Positions 14,201 through 26,200 of a stretch of DNA of 64,000 bases are shown piece after piece. A program made the translations under genes and the position numbers. The stretch covers positions 19,163,001-19,227,000 of the forward strand of contig CM060882.1 in NCBI GenBank assembly GCA_030762935.1, written 5' to 3'. Source of the DNA: Hymenopus coronatus (taxonomy: Eukaryota; Arthropoda; Insecta; Mantodea; Hymenopodidae). Position 1 is the stretch's first letter; each line of letters opens with the position of its first letter. The notes below the pieces were generated by a model. The model saw nothing but the letters and a program-made list of their open reading frames with translations, searched no databases and had not been told where the DNA came from.

Positions 14201-17200
14201 GTTGAGGTGGCTCAGAGAGATTGACTTGGATTAGTCACAGAGTGAGAGAGGTAGGAGGCTCCACTACGATGTATGGGTGACATCTACTTGGCTGACCTGA
14301 ACTCTTCCTCGGTTGAGGTGGCTCAGAGAGATTGACTTGGGTTAGTCACGGAGTGAACGGAGAGAGATGGGAGGCTCCGCTACGATGTATGGGTGACACC
14401 ACTTGGCTGACCTGAGCTCTTCCTCCATTGAGGTGGCTCAGAGAGATTGACTTGGGTTAGTCACGGAGTGAACGGAGAGAGGTAGGAGGCTCCACTATGA
14501 TGTATGGGTGACACCACTTGGCTGACCTGAGCTCTTCCTCCATTGAGGTGGCTCAGAGAGATTGACTTGGATTAGTCACGGAGTGAACGATGAGAGATGG
14601 GAGGCTCCGCTACGATGTATGGGTGACACCACTTGGCTGACCTGAGCTCTTCCTCCATTGAGGTGGCTCAGAGAGATTGACTTGGATTAGTCACGGAGTG
14701 AACGATGAGAGATGGGAGGCTCCACTACGATGGAAGGGTGACACCACTTGGCTGACCTGAGCTCTTCCTCCATTGAGGTGGCTCAGAGAGATTGACTTGG
14801 GTTAGTCACGGAGTGAACGGAGAGAGATGGGAGGCTCCGCTACGATGTATGGATGACACCTACTTGGCTGACCTGAGCTCTTCCTCCATTGAGGTGGCTC
14901 AGAGAGATTGACTTGGGTTAGTCAGGGAGTGAATGATGAGAGATGGGAGACTCCGCTACAATGTACGGGTGACACTATTGGCTGATCTGAGCTCTTCCTC
15001 CGTTGAGGTGGCTCGCAGGGGTCGACCTGGGTTAGTCACCCTTTGTCGCAGAGGTCTGTTTACCTAGAGGACAGCCCCTAGACTCCACTGTAGCAGGTCA
15101 AGCACTCTGGGAATTATGTCATCCCCTAGCTCCCCAGCACTGTCCGGGATCATCAAGGGCCTGCCCGTAGGTCTTGGTGGCAAGAGGAAAGGGGAGGCAT
15201 GGAGAGGGTAGAAGGAAAAGAATTAAGCCAGCGGATTCTCTGTACTGATAACTCTACAGGTAGCTGGAGATAAGTTCCAGCTTCAGTCTCTGCAAACAAC
15301 TGTCGGCTCTTGCCATTTGTCTGCCTTTTATCTTGAGCCATCTACCTGTGGCGCCATGCACTTTATTAATAACTACATACATATGCCTCCCTAATGGTGC
15401 ATGATCTAACTATTTACAATAATCTAGTGCTGCTAGCAGCATTCGTTAAATCTACATGTATATGTGACAAACTACTAGTTTCGGTTGTAGCGTTTTATTA
15501 CAGTGCTAAACAATATTGCAAAGATTTAACTTTGGCAAGTGTCACCATGTTTTAGATATTGTTACAAGTGATCCAGAAACAAAATGTCAGTTTCCAAATG
15601 ATAAACCACCCATCAAGATAAGAGAGCAAGGAGTGCCGTAAAGAAACTAGTTGCTTCTTTCATCTCCACAAGTGATGATGACAGTTGTGCTCAAAAATCA
15701 GAAATTTATTGCAAATTGATGCAGAAGTTTGGCTTCCGAAAGTGTTAAAAGATCACAGGAAAAGTGTCCAAAGACAGGACTAAGGGCATTTTGTTGCATC
15801 ATGATAATATATCAATGGAGTTTCTGCAAGGAACTGAGGCAAAACTATTGACTCATCCATCCTATAGTCCCAAATTGGCACCATATGATTTCTTCCTGTT
15901 CCCTACGGTGAAGAGTCAGCTTTGAGGTCACCGATTTTCTAGTCCTGAAGAAGCTGTTGCAACATAAGGAGAGTTGAAGTGCTAGAAACTGAGTGGCAAG
16001 GATGCTTCCAGAGAATACATATAGAACATTACTCATGTACAGCAATGTCAGTTAAAGTTTACAAAAATTCAATGCTATAAAACTCCTGAACCTTTTAGAG
16101 AGCATTTTTCTTCAAAATAATAGAACCTCTCCCGTAAATTTGTTGAATATAAGTTCCTTCATTTTCAGGTAAACTATTAAATAAATTAATGGATACTATT
16201 TCAAAACTGTTTCGTGCTTTACTATATTTACATGTATAAATATTATTGCTGCTTCTTGTGGGATAATTATGTAGTTTCATAGGAATCATAATTTTGTATG
16301 TTCTTCTTAATACATAGAAGACAATTTAAAATATATACAAGGAAGAGTGAGGATTTCAAGGTCAATAAAATGTGGTTTACAGCGAGTTTTTGGCAGAACT
16401 TCACATATTATCCTTACTGCCCTCTCTTGTAAACTAAGAAGCTTATTAGTATAGTAAAATAGTATAATACCATAATTCATAAATGAATATATATTACTAT
16501 AATACACTGACAGTGAAGATTTTTTATTAATGGTTTGGCTCAGTACTCGTCATATAAAGATCCCTTTGCTTAGTTTATCAGAGATATAATCTATGTAGAT
16601 GGAAAGCTGCATACAGTGACAGGGAGAATACTTTGAGAAACTGGGATAACAAAATGTTTCTACGAGTATTCATTATTTTTTGTCTTAATACTTATTTAGT
16701 GACCCTTGTGCCAGTTGTTTTCTTCTCCATAATTCTGAATTACTTCACTGTGTATTCCCAATAATGTTAAAATCATTACACAGTTAAAGAATGACAGACA
16801 TTTTTGGTGGTACGTTGGTCTAACTACAGACTATACAACTTATCAGATGATGTGGGGTAATCAGCAATTTGATGGTTCTACCCTTCCAACCATTGGTTTG
16901 GTTGTACAACAAACTTGCATTCTTTACAATCTGTTGGGTTATAATGGTTGGCCCAACAATTGGATAGTGTGCAAGATTTAAAATAAACCCTAAAACTGTT
17001 TTAGTAGTATTCTTACTAAGTGTGGCTCCACAGACTGTAGACACTGATGAGACACAAAATAAAATGATAATAGGACGGGATCAATTCAAACCTAAGTTTA
17101 GGGTAACCTCAATCAGCTTTTGATATTTATTAAGGGCAGAGGAAAACCTGTAAGGGGGGGGGGGGGGGGCCAGAGAAGATGGAACTGGCAGGATTTAAAA

Positions 17201-20200
17201 TGCAGGCATCCCATTCAAGAGTCTGTGTCCAACGGTCTGAGCTACCAATGTCATTGCTTAAAGTGTATATAAAACCTAACAAATTTAATAATAAAATTAC
17301 TGTAGAAACATGTACAGTGCATCAATACTTACCTTTGCTCTCTTGTGAACATCTTGTGGCATTAAAGGTCTTGAGGGCCTTGTTTCTTCCAAGTAGTGCA
17401 TTATATTTAGCTGCAACAAAAAACACACATGTAAACTCTATAGTACTTAATATCATTATTAAGTAGAAAGTTAATAACAGAGATGTGTTTATCATTAGAA
17501 GTAATGAGTTGGATTTGTTAACACATCACTTAACTGTATTTCTTACTTGGAGTATTTTTACAGTACTTTTCATACACATCCCATTGTAATGCCTTTCATC
17601 AATATGTACCATAGTAGTAACTTTAGCTGTTGCTCAAGATGTCAAAACAGAGAATAGCAAAGGCAAAAACTAAAATTGTGTGCAAATCCTTGAAAGAGAG
17701 CTGTGAAGTGCTTTTGTAGCAAATGATACTTGCCAACTTATTGAAATTGAAGTTTATAAAACTTTCCCTAGTCCAGCAAATAATAATAATAATAATAAAA
17801 AAAATCACAAATTTATTGAGCTATTTTGCATAAAAGAAGTATTTGGTTTTATAGGGTCGTTAAATTATAAAGTAACCTCTCCTGCGACCTCTCTCCACTG
17901 TACAAGAGAACCGAGAGTTGCTGGGAAAGTGGTGCCCGCAGAGACTTACTCAAATCTCGGTCTTATAGTAAGTGCTGGAAATGCTGACCTTTTGTTCTCA
18001 AACAAGCAGGGAAAAAAACAAAAAAGTGTTTTCACTCATTTGCCTAAGCCCAGCAGCAGGAATCCTAGTAACTTAAGTTTGTGTAGTACAGCAAGGTTAG
18101 GATTCACTTGTCCTTCAAAGAACCCCATAAATAAAAGTCATAACCAGTAAAGTCGAGGGAACGAGGTGCCACATATGAACTCTTGTAATTCTGTAACCAT
18201 GTGTGCATTGTGGTTGTCTCCAACAAGATTCTGCAACAACATTACTTGTAGACTACAGGAAACAATTAACTTCAACAGACATAATTTCAAAATATTAGAC
18301 TCAATACAAAGAAATATGTTGGAAAATTCCAGACTGCTAAATGTAATATAACTTTCAAGCAATATTTCCTCAAGTCGCACCTTGACAATTTCTTGTCAAA
18401 TTTAGGAGCTTTCAGGGAACAGCAAGGTGAAAAGTTTCACCAGGACTTGAAAGATGTTGGTTGGTAGTGAAATCCTTCATTTTTTTGTATTCCAATATTT
18501 AGCTGGGAGGTTGCAATCTTAGGCTGCGGAAAGACTTTTGTTAAAAACATGAATTCCTTCTAACAATTAATTGAATATTATTATTAACATTTAATGAATG
18601 ATTGAGGGCTTAAAGGAACCAACCTGGACAAAAGCCTAATGTCTGATACCTCACCTTCACATGGTGTAGCTGTTACGAGTCACAATAATTTTATTAACAA
18701 AGAGGATACCCTTTAATCCCTTCTAAACTTGAAGACTTAAAGGAATTGATCTGAACAAAATCACGTGATGAACTAAAGGGAAGCTGCTCACCAATAAGCA
18801 CTGGTCAGCTTGGCAGGTTATTGACTGAATTGGTATTTCTTCCTCCTCTTATACCAATTCCCTCTTTAAACTCCTCTATCTAGTCTATCTTGACTGAACT
18901 CTCTTTTCATCGACCCTGACGATATTAGAGAATTCGAGACCTAGGAAATTATTTCAATTTTTTTCCTATAAATGCTTACTAATACTTGGGTGACATAACC
19001 ACCAAATACATGGTGCCCACTACTTGACGGTTACAATTTGTTTAATACGCTCCAATATGAATCCTGGGGATGTACATGTTATGGTCAATTAGTCTGGTGA
19101 CTTGCATGCAAGAAATCTACCAAGAACACACAAGAAAATCAAGTACACTGAAGTTCCATGGGAAAAGAAAAAAGGGTATACAAGATAACATACATTCTCC
19201 AATTCAGGTGTGCTTTCATGTTATTATTCTTCTTTATTTTCTTCAAAAGTTGTAAAGATATGTGTGTGTGTAATATTTTTGCAAATTTTATAAATATATT
19301 TTCATTCAACATTTTGCCAATATATGTTATATTATCAAAATGAGATAGATTAAAGAAAAACAGAATGCATTTTTTTTTATTTTTCTGCATTAAATTAAAA
19401 AATGTTTAATTGTACCACAGAAAAAAGTTTACATGTGTAACTTAGCATAGCAGACATAAAGCACAAAACAGAAAAGAAATTAGTTATAAATAATGATGTG
19501 AAACAAGTAAATAACACATTTAAAGCACAAAATAGTAAGGAGATGCACAAATTGATCATTTGCAACAGAATACATAACCAGAAGCGATATAGCAACTTTT
19601 GAGTATTTAAACAGCCAAATGCCATACATTCATGGATTTTAAGTAGTTTTTATTTCTCCATCCATAACATCTGATGTAACACCTAATAACTTAAATATTG
19701 CAGAGTACTGCAAAATCATAAAACAACTAATGAATTTAAATAAAAGATTAATACTTCAATGGATACCAGCACATTGCGGAATACAGGGTAATGAGACAGC
19801 TGACTCCTTTCTGGTCACTTAAAGAAGATATGGATGGAAACCATCTGCCCAACCTTTAGTCAACATGATAATATAACATCAAAATACTGGAATGCAAGAG
19901 AGCGAATGGCTTCACTGCCAACTGCTCATGATTAGATACCAACCAATCTATTTCTCCAAGTAACCTGCCTAACGTGCAGTACCTACCATATCACATTCAC
20001 CTCTGAAGCAACATTACTATGCTTTTTAACAGTTTTGACTTCAGATCTAAGTTATTGCTTTCTTTTCAAAAGTGAAATGCTATTTATCCTCTTGCTTGAT
20101 TTTAAAATTTCTGAAGTGTTCTTTAAACCTAGCTTTTAAGAAATTTAAATGTAGTGTTTAAAAAACTGGGCCCAAACTTGTGTAAGTATATAGCCTATGA

Positions 20201-23200
20201 GTATTTAGTTATACTATTCTCTCCCTCTCACACATGCATGCACTGACCTTTTTTCTAAATCATTTTTTTATCAGAAGAGCTCAAAAGTGAATTTCCAGTG
20301 AAAATACAACAAATTCTTAGATGGAATGCATATAAAGAGTAGAGAAATTAAAAATATCTAATACTTCTAATTCTTCAGAAAATTTCATTTTGCACTTCAC
20401 TCCCTTTTAGGATACTTTTATTGCTATGAAATCACCTCTATGCCACGCATTTGGGAGATCCTGGGTTCAATCCCATGGGCTGAAAAATCTGGCTGGGGTT
20501 TTTTTCTTGGTTTCCCCCACAGTCACCAAGGTAAATACCAGATCCAAGTTCATTCTAAAACATTAGCAAAACTTAAAATAGATGGTAATTGTGATTGCAC
20601 TGCCATCTATCCACATATGGTGTAAGCAGGAGACTGGATAGCAATCTAACCCCATCTGCCCCTTGTGGTACTATGGTGTAACGAAAAGAGACCTTAAAAA
20701 GCTAGTTGCCCTTCGCCATCTGACTGTGGATGGTAGAACAGCTAGACTGGATGGCCTTCTAACATCATCTGCTTGGCACTAAGCAAAGGTAATATGGGAT
20801 TAGATTAAATAACTCAGAAGTTTGAGACAAGTGAAGTTTTAATCAATGTGATAGTTGAAAATGAGTCGGAATAGCAACACTCACCTCACTTATATGTAAT
20901 TATGTTCAAAACATATGTTTCAAGGTGAGGTGAGTGTTACTATTCCGACTCATTTTCAACTATCACATGGGATTAGATGTTAAAAGGCCCACCAAATACC
21001 ATTTATACGGTACCTTTCCAAGTAGTTACAATGCAATATGATCCAGTTGTTAAAAGGACATAAAATGAAATACAATTTTTCAAATTTTCTGATGTGTTCC
21101 ATTCACATGAATTTCTCTACATCTCTGTAACAAATTATTGTTAGTAAAATTATTCTTCTAACTATTTAATGCTAAATCATTAGCAGAAACGATCTTATTA
21201 CTTAGTTCCTTTATAAGTAGAAGGGAAATTAGGAAATACACTAGGCTAAACTGAGTCAAATGTTTTAGAATGTGATTGCTCTGAGAATGAATTCCATTTC
21301 TTTGCGTGGCCATGCGTTGACAAGTTCCTGTATGAGAAAAGTTTAAGTATTTTAAAACTGAAATCAATAACAAGGAATATCTCAAAATCGGCCAACTCCA
21401 AGAAAAAAATGTATACGACATAAATTGTGCATTTTATTCTGAACTACAGTTTTTGTGTAATAAGTCTTTGTCTACCTCTTACGGTTTACCACTTATGCAA
21501 AATTCAATAAAAATCATCCAGGATAAAGGTCTTTAGAGGCTATTCCCAGAAATTTAAACATATATTTAAGATATCTACATGCCAAATAAAATGTATAAGA
21601 GCTTTTAATCAAAATCGTTAGAGCCAATTTTTGAGAAAATCAAAATTTTCGAAATTTTTTCCATGTAAAGGATAGTTTGGGTGGGATTTAAAAAAAAAAA
21701 TCATCTTTGTGTCGCATCCTTGGAAGATACCAAACTTAAATACCAAGTTTGGTATTTATTTTTGAGCTATGCTGTCCAAGGCCACACATGCTTACTTAGT
21801 TTTAAAGGTAGGGAAAAGGTGAAGTATAAAAAAAAAAAAAACGTGTTCCATTCACATGACTTTCTCTACATCTCTGTAACAAATTGTTATTAAAAGGCTT
21901 ATTCATGCTAATCAAGATAAACATTAGCAGAAATGCTTTCTTGTAAGTAGAAGAGAAATAAGGGAATACACTAGGTTAGAACGATAGGCAAATCTTTTAA
22001 AAGCTGGTTTTCATGTAGATGAAATCTGTTTCTTTGCAATGCTGGAGTTGACAAGTTCCTGTATGTGAAAAGTTTAAGTACTTTACAATTGTAAACAATA
22101 GCAAGAAATATTTTCAAAACGGTTACCTCCACAATAAAAATGTAAAGGACGTAAATTGTGTGTTTTGACAAGATCTACATTTTTTGTGCAGTAAGTTTTT
22201 GTCTATCTCTTACGATTTACTTATTAATTATGCAAAATTCAAAAAAATCATCCAAAATAAAGAGGTCCTCAGAGGCTTATCCCAGAAAATTGAAGATATA
22301 CATTTTATTTGTCATGTATATATCTTAAATACAGGGGGGCCATGGGAACCTGACAGTTTTTAAAATAAAATCGATAGTACAAGACTCAAATTAAATTTTT
22401 CATTCTGTAACATTGCAATAGGGTATTGAATGCCATTTGAGGATATGACCTTATTTTCTAAATAGGTCATCTCTTAAACGGCCTCCACCACTGTAGTCTG
22501 TGATGCAGATTCTGTATTGCTGATTGCAACATGTCGTTTGGTATGGCTGTAATTTCCTTCAGTATGAGCTCCTTGGTTTCCTATTATGCACTTGAGACTT
22601 GAGGTAGCCCCAAAGGAATTAGTCACATACTGACAGATCTGGAGAACATGACTCCTCTTCTTGAAATCACTTTGTTTGGAAACATTTCTTTAACCATTGT
22701 AATGGGACACGTTGACAGAATGGGCTGTAGCCCCATCTTGTTGAAACCAGATGGTGTAAATAAATGGCGTGTTATGGATGCTCTTTAACTATTGTGGTTC
22801 TCAGTGTCCCATTCTAAATTGGGTGTGAAAGACCACTTAATTTTGCTCAGAAGCCTTTCTATCAGACTTGAGGTTCTTTTACATGCCGTAAATCTATGAC
22901 ATGCACTCAACGGCTTTACTTCCCTTCCGAAGGAAGTCATGCTAAGGATTACACCTGAAAAAAATCCATTGTCCTCCACTGGGTTTAAAACTGCGACCTT
23001 GGGTATATAAAGTTAGCATGGTAACCATTACACCACGGAGGGGACAGATGGTGTTGAGAGCGATTCTACAATAATGTAACTCAGGAGTAAGAAAGTCCCC
23101 TAACATCCTAACATATTTGAGGTCATTGTTCCATCTCTATCATTCTCTTCAAAACAAAAAATAAGGACCTATGATTCCAAAACTCACAATGCCACACCAA

Positions 23201-26200
23201 ACTGTTACATGTGGACTATGAAGATGGTGCATAAAAACTGTTTAAATGAAAATGAGCCTATCACTCATAAACAGGATCATATCATCATTAAAAAGGTTCA
23301 CAAAGTCTTCACAAAATGTAATTTGGTTATCTGTATCACAATCTTTTAACTCTTGAACTACAACCATCTTGTAGGGATGAATTTTGTAGAATTCTCCTAA
23401 AACTCTCTGCAATAAGCATAAGGCTGTACATGTTTTCTTGTTGAGTGACTAGGACTCTTTATTGCTTGTCTGACTCTTTCAATGTTTTCTGGTGTTCTCA
23501 CAGTGTGTACAGGACCTGGTGGTTTCTTCTTCACTGCAGAAGCTGTTGCTCAGATATTCTTTTTATATATATATATAACTTGATATAGTTCCAGCTAGGA
23601 ATGCTGCCATGATGTGGGACATTAAAATGATGACGAAATAATCATTGTGTAATGACAACAGTGTCACCATTTTTTAAAAAAATCCACCACAAAAGCACAA
23701 TGTTCAGCATTGCATTGCATTGCACCATTTTTTAACAATGGCAAACATTGGTTGCTTGTAATATCTCGCGCATTCATTTATTTGTTATACTTACCAACTT
23801 ATTCAAACTTGAAAATAATCAGGTTCCCATGACCCAACCTGTATAAGAGCTTTAAACAAAATCATTGGAGCCATTTTTGATGAAATCAAGATTTTTGAAA
23901 AATTTTCCATGTAAAAAGAAGTTTGTGGTGGGGGATTTTCTTGAAAATCTTTGTGTTGCATCTATCAAAGATACTAAACATAAATATGAAGTTTTGTATT
24001 TAACAGCCCTTTTGTTTTTGAGCTATGCTGTCCACAGACAGACAGAGAGACATGCACACATTTTTCTAAAAATGCTTTTTCTTGGATTCAGAGGGCTCCA
24101 AAAATTTATTTTCAGTGAAATCTCAGTATCAAATTTTTGGGTGCTCTATGTTCTTAGTATGTATAGAGAAAATAACAACCATAAGCCACTTAACAAAACG
24201 GCCTTATCTTCCAACTAATTCTACTTGACAAACATGCTTATTATCCTGATATATGGTGGACTTTGAGACAGTGATGTGTTTTAACAATTAAAATTTAGTT
24301 GAGTCGATTTTGTAACAGTCGACCAAAGGAATTGACAATGGAAGCACATGGCTTCTGAAACATGTTTTCCGAAATAAAAAAAGTAAGTGATGTAGTGTTA
24401 CAAAATCGACTCGACTAAATTTTAATTTTTTAAACATGCTTATCTTTAATTTACAAAGTAGTAATGAGATGATGGAACCTTTGATAAGGAAATTTGCACT
24501 CGTAGATATCTCATATCACATTCAATGTTAAAAGGTGAAAGCAAAGAAAAACAGAATAAAAAAAATCAGCCACTTATCAAAATAGCCTTATGTTCCAACT
24601 GATTATATTAGACAAACATCCTTATCTTTGTCTTTGAGCTGTTAATGACCTAGGACCCTTGATAAATATTGTTTTGATATTAGTCTAGTACTACTCGAGA
24701 CATTTAGCAATAGCGCTGGTTTGGCTGCGATGTTATCATGTTTACATTCAAGTGGCTATTGAGACTGATTATTTTATATAGTAACTTTAAATAATAACAA
24801 ATTAATAATATAATAAATTTATAATTTCGATAATAATATATATGAAAATGATGTTGGTACAAGGGAAATTACAGTAATGTCGAGAATTCAAATGTATTGT
24901 ATTTCTAACAAAATAACCAAAGGTAAGGAAATGCTTTTAAGTGCAGGGAGGTAGAAACATATGGTAAGGCTTGACATTGCTTGAACAGTTGCCATTTAAG
25001 CATCAATGACACTCCAGCAAATTAATAAATGGGTAACTGTACTGACGGCCATGCGATTGTCGAAAGGCCAAGAGCTAGTATTGAAGCCCTCACTATATAC
25101 AATAAGGACAGTTGATGTGTTAGTCGCAAATATAGAACACTGACATGTCCTGACTAGTACTTAACTTAAGATTTATTCTCGTGATACCAAAAATAAGACT
25201 AATAAAATGACTAAGTAAAACCACAGCACAGTCAGTGACAGTTGTAATAGCTGTATTATACTGATATATGGTGGACTTTGAGACAGTGATGTGTTTTAAC
25301 AATTAAAATTTAGTTGAGTCGATTTTGTAACACTACATCACTTACTTTTTAATTTCGGAAAACATGTTTCAGAAGCCATGTGCTTCCATTGTCAATTCCT
25401 TTGGTCGACTACCGGTATTGCTTGCTGTGGTGGTTGTCTCTGTCCCTGGTGGTGGTTTGATGAACTTCTGTATGAGTAGATCGCCTGGCGGTATTTCAAA
25501 ATTGAAAACCCGGTTCTTGTTTTTCCATATATATATGTTTTCCCAAACTTTTAATTCTGTCTTCCTTGTGATGTTTTTGAGGATTTTTGGGCTTCTATTT
25601 ATAGTGTGTTTCTCTTTCCAAAAATGCCAAGCTACTGCAGATTTTTCTTCTTGTTTGAGTTTAATATTTCTGTGGTGTTCTTTTGCCCTGGTTTTTATAT
25701 TTCTTTTTGTTTGGCCGATGTAGATTTTTTCACAGTCATTACAGCTGAACTGATATATTCCTGGTTTGTTTTCTTGTGGGATATCATCTTTTAATTTGGA
25801 ATTTAAAATGTTTTTTATAGAGTAATTGTTTTTTGGGGCTAGAATGATGTTATGTCTTTTGAAGATCCTCTGGAATTTGTAGAAAGTTGTAGGGTGGTAT
25901 GTAAACTTCTTGTAGATCTTGTTTTCTTTCTGGTTTTGAGTGAGTGTGCTGACTTCTTTAATTCTCTTTCTATTTTTGGCTTTATTAACTTTTTTGTACA
26001 CCAGTTCTGCCCGAAATCCATTCTCTGTAGCTATGTCCAAAATTTTATCAAGTTCACATTGGTATTCTGTTTTTCCCATTGGTACATTTACCAATCTGTG
26101 TGTAAGGCTGTTGAGTAAAGCATGCTGATGGGGAATGGGATTGTAACTCTTTTGTTTTATATAGCTGTTGGTGTGGGTAGGTTTTCTGTAGATGCCAAAT

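Larger units (their letters stand above)
13218..16708 (+). mobile_element. Mariner element enlarged by nested insertions
   Basis: The left terminus CGAGGGTCACTAGATAAGTA follows TA at 13216-13217. The right terminus (near 16682-16708) is its inverted match, with CACTAAATAAGTATTAAGAC. Mariner coding remains lie at 13389-13765 and 15490-16080. Between them sit the minisatellite block with its flanking DNA, and before the right end a non-LTR fragment. A 1.3-kb mariner has therefore grown to 3.5 kb. Confidence 0.78.
21842..24180 (+). repeat. R-family repeat split by a DNA transposon
   Basis: The 5' half is 21842-22336 and the 3' half 23836-24180. The 1.5 kb between is the DUF4817-type transposon. 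The two halves join in order when it is removed. Confidence 0.75.

Noticed and set aside
23865..24218. 117-codon plus-strand ORF, with similar ones at 21681 and 45165
   Set aside because: These are parallel frames through copies of the noncoding R family; length and frame differ from copy to copy.
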